Both the position numbers and the translations under genes were made by a program. Under the pieces are notes generated by a model. It ran no database searches. It had not been told where the DNA came from and saw only the letters and a program-made list of their open reading frames with translations. A stretch of 64,000 nt of DNA from Brachypodius melanocephalos (lineage: Eukaryota; Chordata; Aves; Passeriformes; Pycnonotidae), in contig VZSR01000520.1 of the NCBI GenBank assembly GCA_013398615.1, positions 28,811,604 through 28,875,603 of the forward strand, read 5' to 3'. Shown here one piece after another: positions 46,301 to 58,879 of the stretch. Within the stretch, counting starts at the first letter, position 1; every line of letters starts with the position of its first letter.

Positions 46301-49300
46301 TTCTTTTTTCTCTTATGGTAAGTTGCCCAGAATGGTCAGTGCTAAACTTTGTCTAAACTGCAAATGGAGTCAGCCTTAATTATCAAGGTTTCACTTATCT
46401 CTTCCAATCAGTTAATAGTAAACCACCTTCTTAACACTTACATATCATTATGTGCCCCTGTGGAAAGGTTTGGCTATTGCATCCTATATGAACTGTCATT
46501 TCTCAGTAAAAGATTGTGCCATTCGAGAGGAGGAGGGGACAGGGTATAGGTTTGATTTTTGTGTGATTGGGAACTGACTGTGCTAGGACACCAAGGAGGA
46601 AAATAAGTAAAAATGAGGAAAATAAGTAAAAAAGGAATCTAATAAATGATTTAACTATACTGTAGATGTGGTTGGCACTAAGAGCATAGATGACAGCCTG
46701 GTACCTAAAGAATCCAAATGAAGTCGGTGGAGAACAGGTACAAAAAAGAAAGTTTTAAAAGCAAGAAATAAAAACATGAAAAAAAGTACAGAGCTTTTGG
46801 TGAGGCAAGAGTATATAGGGAAGTAAAAGAGGCTGGGAGGGAGAAGGACTAGAGAAAAAATTTTTGAATGAAGGGTGTAAATAAAGAGAGCAGAACATGG
46901 CTTTTTGATTTATGAAGTGTAGATCTAACAGAGCTTCATGTGTGTGCTGACCCTGCTGACATTTGCACAAGAACCTGTCTGACTTTGCACAGAAAGGAAA
47001 AGGAGAGGGCCAGGAGGAAACACTGGAAGGGATGTCTAAAAGAAGCAAAGTTGAAAAGGAGACAGTCTCTGGGAAGGGAAAGAATATCAGGCAGTGGGTT
47101 GGATGTAGGGGAAGTGCAGGAAAATGCAGAAGGGAAAAATTAAGTGACGAGACTCCTTTTGAGGAGGAACAAAATCCCAAAAGAAATGCAATGCTTTTAA
47201 TATTTTTGTTCTTTGATGTAAAAACAACCCCTAAAACATTCAACATGCCTTCCTTCTAGGTGTGTGATTGGAGAGGTGGGTTGGAGAATGAATCATAGAT
47301 GTCTCATCATTCTGTGGTGGAGTGTGTGAAAAAGACCATAACCAGTATTGACACTGTCTGTTGAACACTGAATATGTTTTTGTGCCTGATGGGAAATGTG
47401 TGTTTATTTGAAGTAGAGGATTTTTCAGTGTGTGTGTGTTGTTTAAGGACTGTGCAGCAGCTTCATTTTACTTAGCTGAAAAGAAAAAGTGTTCTCTTTG
47501 GGTTCACTTGCTAATATTTGAGTTTCTGCAGTTACATTTCCACATATCTTTTTCCTTCCCTATTTCTGCAGATCTAATCCAGCTGGACTAAAAGGGATCT
47601 GACTGCTTACAAGAGAAACAGTCAAACTGGCTTGACACACAGTACTGTCACATGCATGGAGTAAGCACTTAGGTGAAAGGCATTTTGCCTTCTAATCCTT
47701 CAGTTGTATTAATCTTAGGTGTTGCTTGCAACAATAGCAAATAAAAATGTACTTAACTAGAATAATGATTTCTTTTAATTGGTAGTATCCTTTAATGGAA
47801 TATAATTTGCCAATGCCAGTTTATTTTTGGATCCAAGACAAATAGCGAGAAACCTTTGTAATTTTTGTTAATTTTAAGGGTGCTTAAAATCAGTGTAAGA
47901 TCTGTTAGAAAACAAGTGCAAGTTTCTGAATTGTAAAGCCTTCTAGGGAAGAAGATGCCAGTCTTTAAATACCCTGATTGCACTCACTTAAAAAAAATAT
48001 GTATAATTACATGTATATATCTATGTGCATGTGCATACATCTGTGTTCATGGTGAAAAGGTTTGAAGAACCTGGACCACTTAAATTATTGAACAGGCTAA
48101 CAATTCACATTCATAATGAGAAGAAACACATGGCTCAGTTATATAGACCATTGCAGGAAATGAAAAACATGGAAAAAGCTTTGAGAAGAAATGAGGAGGG
48201 TGCAGATTTGTATAGGATATGGAAATGATGTTCCTTCATCTTTTCTTCAAATCCTACAGTCTGACCAAGTTCCTGGAGTCAATCTGCACCTTGTGAGTGG
48301 AAGGACAAAGCATAGATACATGAATTGGGAAGTGATGATATTGTGGACACAGTATGGCTGCATCTGCTTTTGGTTCACTTCCTTCTCCAGGGGAAACAAG
48401 GGACTTGGCAAGAAGATTTATGCAGAGTCTTGCCACATTTCTTCTTGACGCCACTGCTTTTCAAAGTCCTTAACTACATTTTCTATGATTAAAACTGGGA
48501 ATTAAAATCTCACCTTCTATCAAATGACCAGCCTGAGGCTGGGATTTGACACTGGGCCTCCTCATCCCTTCTTGGCTTCTCTGGATGGAGAGGTAGAGTC
48601 TTGTGTTTCCCTTGGTGGAGCTCAGCTTTCTCTGCTTGGTGTGACTGGACGGTCTCTTGGAAAGCTGATGTTGGCTGGTCCTTCCTGCTGTCTGTGACGA
48701 GGTGTTGGAGGCTTTCCTTCTGGGAGTTGGTATGGGAGTGAGGAAGGAGTGAGGCCCAGCAACTCAGCTGAGGATTGAAAGGGAAGCACAAATGTGTTTG
48801 ATGCCATTTCTTAGTCTGTACAATGATTCTGTAAATTTAAAATATGAAGTCTCTCTGTGATTCTTCCTTTCCCTGATGAGGAAGGAGAGGAAGCTCAGAA
48901 TGTGAGGAAACACTGTATGTGCAGATTGCACATACACCTTGAAGACACCACTGAGTCTGCATGTCAAAAGAAATGAGGCTTGCAGGGCCAAGAAATGTGT
49001 TGTCCAAGCCAGATGAGAGGAAGACTTGAGAGCCTACCGCCTTCTTCAGATGGGTATGCTTTGTCACATTGGGTGGGGTTTTTCTGTGTGAAGTAGTCGA
49101 TAAGGCTCCCCAACCTCTCCCTAATTACTGAGATCTGTTTGTCAGTAATAATTAGCACTCTGCTGTCTTATTTGTCTCTGATATAATGTTCGTGATTCTG
49201 TTTCTTCCATATGGCATTTCCTTCTGCATGAACTAAAACCAGCGTGGAGTGATAAGGGCAGTAGATGTCTCTTCTGAAGACAGCAGACATTCACTGTATT

Positions 49301-52300
49301 CTTGGTGGGGAGGGCTCGTGCTGAATTACTGGTTCACACATAAAGCTCATGGCTTAAAGAATTAACAACTGATCACCCCAGAAGACAAGGAACAGGGCAT
49401 GTGTTTTTGCCATCAGTGCAGCTGCTTTTGCATTGATAATGATTAGATGAGGGCCAGCTTCAGCTGAGCATGTCTCTTGTTTCTTTGAGATGGAGACACT
49501 TCAAATTTGTGTGAGCTCTCCTTGGGTGTCAGCTGCTGAAATACATGGTGGTGAATTATATACATGCAAAATGTAAGAAGTGAACTAGATACTTCTTGTG
49601 GTATTGTCCTCTGGTTTCCATGTTTCTCTCTTTAGCCAAATGTTTCCTTTTGCTGGGGGCTGTGCTGCCTGTAGCATATTCTCCTCATCTGAGGCTCAAA
49701 TGACACTTGGCTTCTTGGCACTGCACCAAGACAGGAACATACTGCTTTACTGGGGACTGTGGTACAACACTTACTGGGAAAAATGGAGTTAGACTGTGTG
49801 AGAGGAGAATATATGATCGTCCCTCCAGTTCCTATGAGATATATCATCTAAAGAAGTATATTGAGAAACCAACAGAACCTTCACAGTAGAAAGCCACGCT
49901 AGAGCTAACCACTGTCAAAGCAGAAAGAAGCTTCTTCCCTGCCATCTGCTGGCTTTTTTCATGTCCCTGTGTCATACTTTCAGTCTTTCATCTCTTCAAG
50001 GTTTGAAAAACCTTTCCACCTGGTCTTTCTGCTGTGGGCACAGTGCCAAAGGGCACACCTGATTAGTATACAGGTTCACCCCAGGAGACCTGCATTAAGA
50101 CTGAATCCAAGTGCAAGGCATAGCACATTTGATGAACTGTGCTTTTCCCTAAGGGTCTTTTTTCCCCATATAACAAAATAGCTCTCACAGATTGGTGTGA
50201 CTGATGATATCCACTCAGGAGGAGCAAATGCTGTGAAGACAAACAGTTTGGCATGGATGGAGGTAGAAGTGTTTTGGGATGAAGCCAAACAGTGAAATAG
50301 AAATGCTTCAGGTTGTGCCTGCCAGCAGTGAAGGTCCTCAAAGCTGTGGGTCAGCACAGCTTCCTTTTGAATTGTAGGCCTTGATTTTCATTATGATGTG
50401 GTAGCTGATTTGTTTATCTTGTTAAGACCATTATGTGTGCCACCTTGCCCCATCTGCCTTCACTGAGTATCCCTGATTTCTCAGCCTTTATAGTTAAATT
50501 GAGCACTGCCTTCTTCCTCAGACTGACCTGGCAGTGCTTACATATAATGAGTGGAGTAGTGATGGGGAAATTGGGCAGCATGAGCCGCCCCTGAGTAGAG
50601 GGGAAGGGTGTGTTTCCTTGGGTTAAGCTTCTGTTTTGCCTTTTTCCTAACTGCTCACTGCTTTCTTGACTGTTCTCTATGGTGTCATCTCCTTTAATCC
50701 TTGTGCAGCAAAGGTTAATGTTAATGCTGTGTATGAGAGAAGGAGTCCCTGCTGGTACAGGAAAAGCATTATTTAATAAAAAAAGTAATCATTGATCAGT
50801 GGCTCCAATCTGTCAAAGGTCACTTATTGATCTACCTCTCACTGTGAGTCAGGCCCTCTGTTTTAATGACCTAATTCCCAGGTAAGTCTCTGTTATTTGG
50901 CAGAAGTGGTGCTAGGAAACCCTGCTTCTTACAGAAATGTCACTTCTGGTGTGTCGTGCCAGGGGGGAAGAAAAGACTTGAAGAGATCTCAGCTGTCCAT
51001 GCTTTAACACACTCCCAGTCCTGCTTGTTTCATATATTTGCTATCTCAAGGAAACGAAGAGTTGCAAGGATCATGGAGGTCAGATGTTCTTTTGATACTG
51101 GTGAAATGTTTTCAGGCCAGAACTGAAGTGCAGTAACAGAGGCAATACAAAGGCAGGTAAGATATTTATGAAGCTGTCATTATTTCTTTTGCCCTAGTTT
51201 AGTTTGGAAGAAGTAAGGGCAATAAGAGAAGCCTCAAAACACCAAATTTTGTTAGAAGTTTCTGGCAGGCATTCCTCTTCCTTCTGGCCATCTAGTATGA
51301 GCTGCAGGAGGACACATAATGATTTGTAAAGATGTCACATTTCTAAATGGTTACAGAGAAATTGAAGAGCATCGTGTCATCCACTCACTGTGAGGGATAG
51401 CATTCACCAGCACTTCTAGTGTGATATCCCAGTAAAAACCTCTGGAGATGTAAGAATCCTATGGGATCAATTAGCTCTGATGATTGTAGGAAGGTAAGTT
51501 TTACATAATTCTCTGCAAATCCCATGCAGATGCAGGTTGCTAAAGGCTGCTGCAGCTGGATGGGAGCGTTCCCACTTGCCATGTCTCTCACTTGGTACCC
51601 TATTCCCATACAACACAGAAATACATAATCTAGTTTTTTGCATAGAGTCTTTTTATAGGCATACTAAAAGTGGCATTAAAAATATAGGACTTAATATATC
51701 CTTTGCTGCAAAGGCTGCTACATGTAATATTCATATTGTTCTAGAGTGCATGTGCACAGGTGAGCTGGGTAGCTCAGAAAGGCTGCTGCTGCCTGCTGTG
51801 CACATCTGAATGGAAGGAACAAGAGGAACCCAGGCCTGAAGGGCTGTGTAATAAACTGACAGCCTTGGAAACTGAGATGACATTTCATGACATGATGTTT
51901 TAAAATTAATAGAGTTAACCAGGTTTTATGTCCTTATCTACAATCTCAGTTCCTGAAACAGGATGCAGGGGCTTGACCTGAACCAGAACTGGAGCATGCT
52001 GGACTGGAGGAGGAAAGTGTGAGTTTCTGTGGCAGTTTGCATCTGCAGTGGTGTAGACATCATTGGGCCTTTGTCCTTTGCTCCAATCTCAACAAAACAC
52101 AGAGGAAGTCTGTGTCTTTCAGAAATGCCCAGGTTAAATGTCAGGAAAAAAGAGCAGTTCAAAATTCTGTCTTCAGGACTTGTCAGTGTCTTTGATTACA
52201 AAATATCCTGTCTTAAGTATCAAATAGAAGATCTGGCATAAAAAGTACTTTTTAGCCTTACTGAAGCCAATAAAAATTGCTTCTGACTTCAGTAGGGCTG

Positions 52301-53808
52301 AATATTGCACTACTGAATTATTTTCCCTAATTCTTTGGATAACATTAGTCACCATCTTCTCCCAACAGTATGTAGACCCTCTACATTAGAACTGTGTGCA
52401 TCTGAGAACAGTAACTGAGGAGGTTCTGTCTTTGGCTGCATCTGTGACTTCTGGTCTTTCCTGTGGTCTTGATGAAGTAATGAACATCTCTACTTTGTTT
52501 CTTTACAGCATCTTGGCTGCTTTGCTATCAGAGGCTGATATTTACCTCCCAGAGCATTCCTTTTTGAATGTCATATATGTCATGGGAGTTTCCCAAGAAA
52601 TGTTGTGTATTGATACCCTCTGCAGGCACAGGCAAGGCTGGTTTGTACAGTAGTATTTCATCATGTGCTGGAATTGGAGGTCACTGATTTTCTTCTCTCT
52701 TGTGGGAGCAAGTATGTTTGGCACCTCTCTGATATTCCACAGGAACCAAGTTCTCAGAGATTTGGTAGTGTGTGTGTCTCTGTCTGGAGTGTCTTCAGAC
52801 AGATGTGTAGAGTTAAAGAAAGGCTATAAAATTTCCCTGTGGATTTCATTGCAAGCTGCTGGAGCGATTAATGAATAGCAGCAGGGTGCTATGTGGGTGT
52901 TTGCTCCAAGGCTGTCTCTGATTATACAGGACAGGGACTTGCACTTTTTCACACAGAAAAAAACCGAAACAGTAGTATTTTTCTTGGTGTTTTTTTTTTT
53001 CCCCTAATAGAATGAACATGCTGACTTATGGAAGAGGAGTGCTGTTTCTCACTGGTGCGTGGGTATCAGATGAAGCCTGTACTACTGAGCTACTCAATGC
53101 TGTGGTTCACTGCAGACTACATGGGCAAAGAAAGATTTCTTTGGAGAAGGAGGTTCTGCTCTGGCCTCTCTCAGGGTGCATTATTTTCTATGGTTATTAA
53201 TGGTCTTGTAACTCTCAAGTGACAGTGCAGAGTGGAGTCCTTAAGTGAGTTACGAAAGGCTATCAATAACTTGGAAATAGTGTACCGAAAGCTGGTCCCT
53301 CTTAAACCCAGTTAAAAGCAAACCCTGGTTCCATTCTTTGTGTTGATAGAGTTTGTGGTTTGGTTAGGTTTTCCCTTAAGGTCCTAGCATGACGAGGGTG
53401 GCTGGCTATGCTATGGAAAACAACTACTTTGGAAAAGGGCAGAGGGCAGGCCTGGGAATGAAGAAGGAACTTGATTCTTTTTATTATGACAGTTGAGGGG
53501 AGGAGGAAGGAGGAAATTAATTCCAAGGCCCATAGCAGAGAGAGCACCAAAATATGGTCATGAAGTAGTCTGTGGGACATGGTGACATGAGGGAACATTT
53601 AGTCTGCTGCATTTTTACTGCTGGTATCCAGCTCTGAGTTTCAGGATCTCCTCCTCCAGTGGTGGAGAACAGTGTTTATCTGATTCAGGCCAAGAAGTAA
53701 TTTCTGTGTGGTTGCCTTAGCAGTATCATCAGCTATCAGCACAATAGAAGATAGTGCTGCAATGATAGTTTGGCAGGCCAGGGAAAGAGGACACAATTGC
53801 AACCTTTT
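43394..53808. other. Long non-coding stretch, nothing recognised
   Basis: More than 10 kb with no confident transposon, gene or RNA. Purine-rich patches occur at about 46740-46870 and 46980-47110. Small direct repeats occur at 46283-46317 (CTTTTTTCTCTTATG twice) and 46596-46633 (GAGGAAAATAAGTAAAAA twice). A weak L2/MIR-like word (GCTGGGATTTGACACTGGGC, near 48539) was judged insufficient for a call. Confidence 0.5.
46596..46633 (+). repeat. 19-bp direct tandem duplication
   Basis: Two adjacent copies of GAGGAAAATAAGTAAAAA, with a period of 19. A simple local duplication. Confidence 0.8.
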
Positions 53809-53964
53809 TTTTTTTTTTTTTAATTGACAGAAGTGGTAGATCATGTGTAGCTATATAATATAACCATTGGCAAAGCAGATGAAGAATTTTTTTTTTTTTA
53901 ATTGACAGAAGTGGTAGATAGTGTGTAGCTATATAATATAACCATTGGCAAAGCAGGTGAAGAA
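53809..53964 (+). repeat. 78-bp tandem duplication
   Basis: Two adjacent copies, each a poly-T run followed by AATTGACAGAAGTGGTAGAT, then GTGTAGCTATATAATATAAC and CATTGGCAAAGCAG, ending GTGAAGAA or ATGAAGAA. The period is exactly 78 (AATTGACAG starts at 53822 and 53900). The copies differ at only three positions outside the T runs, so the duplication is fairly recent. The poly-T runs at each junction are a plausible cause of slippage. Confidence 0.95.
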
Positions 53965-55849
53965 TAGGATTCACTGTTTTATCTTTGGAGAAGTTATGAT
54001 CATGGAATCGCTCTGTTGCCTCTAAAGAACTTAATAACACACAGTTCAGCATGACCAAACTGGATAGAGTTAAGTAGTGGCACCATGCACTGTGTCCAGT
54101 TTATTTTGAAAGATGATTGTTGCCATTAAGTTAAGTAGAACAACCCATCAATGACATACATTTTAAAATTTTGTGGTTTATGTTTAGAGCTTTCTATATG
54201 CATTAAGAAAAGCTCTCAAACTAATCACAGTGCATGTTTAAAATGTCCTGGCCTGTATCATGACCCTTGATCATGAAAGTGTCAACCTTAATAGCTTTAT
54301 CCATCTGTAAAACAGAACTTGTGTTGGTTTAGCCCCTTTCCTGAGGAGTTAAATTTTGTGACACACAGTCAATTGCTTTAGATTAACATATGGGGCATCA
54401 GTTGGTAGATAGTCTCCACCCTTGTGGACACTATTATCTTATGATGAATATAAGGTAACCTCATTTGGCTTAAGCCTTTCTTGTTATGAGCTGAATTTAA
54501 TTGCATTGTTTTCTGTTGCCTAAGGACATAGCCCCGTGAGCCCCTCAGCTGATGGGTGCTGCCTCTGTACACCACAGTGCCTTCACTGTGCGTCTGTGCC
54601 CTTCCTGTGTTACCCACACCTCATAGTCCTCCATCCAGCACTCTCTTCTCCAGTATTTTTCCTAGCTTATACAAAGAGATTTTTGCATCAGAGACTTAGT
54701 ACAAACAGGCTGTGATTGACCTTTTAAACCAAACAAGCTTGCATGTTTCCAATATGAAGAGACAGCAGACAAGCCTCTGGCTTGAGGCATAAGATGGAGA
54801 AGAAAGGGAGGGATAAATATCAGAGGAGTAGGAATAGAGAACATAGCCTTCCTATGTGGAGCAGAGAAAAACCCACAACTTGTGCTTGCTTTGTCAGTAT
54901 GTCTGACATGTTGCAAGACGCTTTGTAGTGGGAGTTTCTGCTCTGTGGAGGAAGGAGAAGGAATGCGCCTTATAAATGTGTGTATTTATAGACCATAAAT
55001 ATTTGTTTTTTGCAGGTTTTAGATACTGTCGTCTGAAGATCCTCAGAGTTCTTCCCAGACTGACTTGGCATCTGTTCAGCCACACAGAGGACTTGTGTAC
55101 ATGTAAATTCTGCTGTAAGAGTCAGCACTCTCTTGCATTTTCTTTGGTTACCTCTAGGCAAGAAAGGTTTGGATTTCATCTGGGAGTTCAAAAAGGAAGA
55201 TGCACTGAATTAATATCACATATGTGTTCTGGCCGTTGCCCATCCTGATTATTTTGCTCACTTTGCCCACATTAGAGACTGCACTTCTCTGGGGGCATTT
55301 TCTAGAGGAATAAACTACTACTCTCTTCTTGTATTTTAAGGGATCCGGTGTATTTTGTCCCTGAAGTGGGTGGGGCTGACTCTTTAAAGAGAATTCTGGG
55401 CAGATCATTCACTTACCAACAGGTCTTACCAACATGCAGAGAGTAGTTGGTAGGGTGGACCATGATTGGAATGTGGGTGAGGCAGGGATTGTGCCTTGCC
55501 TGTTCCTTGAAGGGCTTCTAAAAGTCACACCTATGATTATGCACAGTTATTCTTTGAAAGTTGTCCATAAGATTGCAAATACATAGTCTGTTAATGCTTA
55601 CTTAGGGTAAGTGCTTGTCTCCCTTAATGCTAATGTTAAACTGTGTTTACTATATTTACTTTGCACTTTTGATTTCTAGCTTTGTATTCTTTATCTAGGG
55701 ACTGACATTTCTTCAGATCGTGTTGAATGATGACAAATGCAAAAACCACTGCTGTGAAGGTGTCTCTGGGCTCTTATGTAATACAGATCAGATGTTTTGG
55801 AGTTTACAGTTTGCCACTGCATGAGTCCTAGGTCAGGTTTCTTGGTGTC
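53965..55849. other. Non-coding stretch, nothing recognised
   Basis: AT-leaning unique sequence with short unknown frames. No repeat family identified. Confidence 0.45.
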
Positions 55850-56371
55850 TTTTTTCCCACTGGCACAGTGCTGTGTTTTTAATTTAGGATGAGGATAATG
55901 TTGATAAACACACTGATGTTTAGTTGTTGCTGAGCGGTGTTCACACTAGGTCGGGAACTTTGCAGCTCCTTATGCTGCCCCACCAGTGAGTAGGCCAGGG
56001 TGGCCACACAAGATGCTGTGAGGGGAAGCAGCCAGGAGAGCTAACCCAAACTGGTCCAAGAGATACTCCATACCAGATGGTGTCATGCTGGACAATAAAA
56101 CTGTGTGAAGTTGGCTGGCAGGGTGTTGGTCTGCTGCCTGGGGACTGTCTGGGCATTGGCCAGTGGGTGATGAACAGTTGCATATGCATCACTTGTTTTT
56201 TATATTCTTTTGTCATCATTATTTTTTTTTCCTTCCTTCCTATTCTGTTCTAATAAACTGTCTTTATCTCAGCCCAGGAGTTTTACCTTTTTTGTGATTC
56301 TCTACCCCATGCCACTGTGGGGTGGTGAGCAAAAAGCTGTGTGGTGTTGCCTGCTGTTTTAAACCCCAACA
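55850..56371 (+). mobile_element. 5' LTR of a collapsed ERVL provirus
   Basis: The segment follows an avian ERVL LTR: AATGTTGATAAACACACTGA, TAGTTGTTGCTGAGCGGTG, ATACTCCATACCAGATGGTG before a TATA-like CAATAAAA (56094-56101), an AATAAA polyadenylation signal at 56252-56257, ACTGTCTTTATCTCAGCCC, and an end in TTTTAAACCCCAACA at 56371. The first part of the LTR before 55850 is not recognisable, so the 5' border is approximate. It belongs to the same broad group as the solo LTR at 12493 but is clearly diverged from it. Confidence 0.85.
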
Positions 56372-56469
56372 GTCCTTTTTTGTGCCCCATGTGCATAAGA
56401 GTTGAAATAAAGACAGAACTGACTAGAGCATGTTAAAACAAGCTCATTATATGCATTTATTATATTAGT

Positions 56470-57370
56470 TTAGTAGTCACTGATTCATGGATATCTTGTG
56501 GTGTGAGGCTACAGCAATGGAAGGAGAGCAACTGACAGGGCAGAGCAAACCCCTTTGGGTTGCTGGGTTGTGGCAGGATGTTGCTGCCTGGGGAGAGAAC
56601 CTAGTTGTGAAAGTTCCTCATGTAGATGCTCATGACCCAGAGTCAGACCAGTGAAGAATATCAGAACAACGGGCATGTGGATCAGGCTGCTAAGACTGAA
56701 GTAGCTCAGATAGATCTGGACTGCCAACACAAGGGTGAATTATTTCCAGCTTGGTGGGTCCATGACACTCCAGGTCCTGAGGAGGAGATGCAGCATACAG
56801 CTGGGCTTGTGGTTGAGAGGTGGGCTTGACCATGGACACTGTTGCCCTGGTTATTCTTGAGGGCGAAATGTGTGCTGTGATCAAGCAGGCCAAGTTGTTA
56901 AAGCTTCTGTGTTGAGGTGAATGATGATCAAAATATAAATATTGGGAGGTCTGGCAGACCAACTCTATCAGACTCTCACAAACCCATCAAGGTAAGCACT
57001 ATGTCCTTACACTTGTGCAAACAGCCACCAGTTGGTTGGAAACACATCTTGTGCCACGTGCCACCACCCAAAATGGTTTTGTGCCTTGAAAAGCAAGTCT
57101 TACAGTGACATAACACCTCAGAAAGAACTGAGTCAGCCAGTGGGATTCACTTTCAAAACAACCTCATGGAGACATGGGCCTAAGTGTATGCCATTGATTT
57201 TGTAGTCACATTTCCTATCATGCAGCAGCCTCTGGGGAAACCAAATTATACAATGGACTGTTAAAGACTACACTGAGAGTAATGGGTGGTGGGATCTTCA
57301 AACATTGGAATACACATTTAGCAAGAGCCATGTGGCTAGTTAACACTAGAGTATCTGCCCCTCCCATGAT
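56470..57370 (+). pseudogene. pol: ERVL pol remnant: RNase H end and integrase
   Basis: Downstream of the LTR, + strand reading gives the end of RNase H (a TDSW block near 56480, HVDAHD near 56623). It continues through NNGHVDQAAKTEVAQIDLDC into the integrase N-terminal zinc-binding region, and then into the integrase core (SHKPIKVSTMS..., with GLEKQVLQ and a PYHAAASG-like stretch near 57213). Stops and frameshifts split it into short frames, and the zinc-finger region is altered. Gag, protease and RT are absent between LTR and RNase H, so most of the provirus has been deleted. It is non-functional. No 3' LTR is seen. Confidence 0.85.
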
Positions 57371-57546
57371 GGAGAGGCATGACTGAACAGCTGTGGGGTG
57401 TTTAGCTGCCTAAAACTGGGTAAAACTGCAACACCTGACTGGGAAAATACTTGAGATCTGAATCAGCTGTCAGGTTCTAAGTGCTGAGTAAATGTGAGTA
57501 GCATTTCAGGTTTTCTCTTGATGTTCTATCATTTTTACCTTGCCTT

Positions 57547-57630
57547 GTGATCCATGAATTTTTAGGCCAGAAGTGGCCATTATGATAATCTACTCCAATT
57601 GCCTGTGTAATGGAAGCTATATGAGCTACA
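57547..57630 (-). mobile_element. Possible CR1/L3-like 3' end
   Basis: TTTAGGCCAGAAGTGGCCAT followed by TATGATAATCTACTCCAATT resembles the reverse complement of an old reptile-type CR1 3' end, which ends in a similar AGATGATC...CTTCCAGCC motif. It is short and diverged, so the call is tentative. Confidence 0.4.
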
Positions 57631-58879
57631 GCATATGTTCATATAGTGAAACTATTTTGGAAACTTGAAACATTTTTGGAAACAGTCCCCTGGGGACAGT
57701 TTCTCTCCCTCACCATCCTTCAGCCTTGTCTTAAATACTTTCTGATATTTATTTTCTCTTTGGAAGTCAGACTGTGCTCTTTCATGGTTTTTTTACAATA
57801 TTTACTTTGATCAGGGTAGGAACACAGACTGCAGAGGACCTCCTGAGCCCTGTGGCATGCAGATGTGTGTCTTCTACAGAAAATAACTCCCAGTATTTTT
57901 TTATGTCTGTCAGTTTTCTGGGTGGATGGCCATTTCAGAACTTCACTCTGCTGATTGTTAGAAATGCTATTTTAATTTCCAGTGTACTCATAGCCAGTTT
58001 GTGCACCTTTCTTATGTTGTCAGTATTGTTCTTCAGATTAAATAAGTATCTCTTTTTCCCTGTGTTTAAAGTATTTATAGTCACTAGTCATTTCTCTTTG
58101 TCTTCATCTTCTTAGGCTAAAAATGCCATGTTGTCTCAGTCTTTTCTTGTGAAATGGGCTCAGGATTGCCTGGTTCATCCTCAGAGGCTTTCTGAAGACT
58201 TGGTTTCCTCCTTCATGAGCAGAGGTGATCACAATAGTATGTGCAGTTTTAGAGCAGGTCTAGCCAGTGTGATGTGTTGGGACCTCTGCTCTAAGACAAC
58301 TCATTGCCAGCTGTGTGTGCAGAAAGAAGAAGGATCTCTCTCATGGCATGGATGACGGATGTTGGTCCTTGTGGCAACACGGACTCAACTTCTGCTTCAG
58401 AGGCATTGGTGGAATTTCCTCATCCCTGTAGCTGGTGATAAAGATGTAAACTGGCCAAGTCAGATTTAATTCAGAAGCCAGCATTATGAATTTAATTCTG
58501 AAGCCAGCATACATGCTGCTTCCTATTAGTGCATCTATGTTAAGCATCTACTTAGTGTAATTGCATGGCCAAATTGATTTATGAGGTCAAATAACCAGAT
58601 AGACAATACAAATAGTGCAAAATAGGTCCTCCTTTAGCGTAGTTGAGGGTAACACTTTTCTTGATAGTATATGGATCTGAACATGGAATACTTATATGTA
58701 ATACTTCACATATGAACCTAAGCATGCCTTAAATAAGGATAGAAATGAAATGGTTACATATAAATACACTTGCAGCATCAGATTACATATACATATCAAA
58801 CTATTTAAATATTTTGTCGATTATTACGAATGAGTATTGTGAGAATGAATATAATGGAAATTCACACAATCTAAGGGGA
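57631..58879. other. Non-coding stretch, nothing recognised
   Basis: About 1.2 kb of AT-rich sequence with no recognised gene. It contains one small tandem duplication, listed separately. Confidence 0.45.
58464..58510 (+). repeat. 26-bp-period tandem duplication
   Basis: The 21-base word ATTTAATTC(A/T)GAAGCCAGCAT occurs at 58464-58484 and 58490-58510, differing at one base. Confidence 0.85.

Noticed and set aside
54976..55248. A 90-codon Cys-rich frame resembling a small secreted protein
   Set aside because: No signal peptide, no family match, no exon boundaries. The length is expected by chance.
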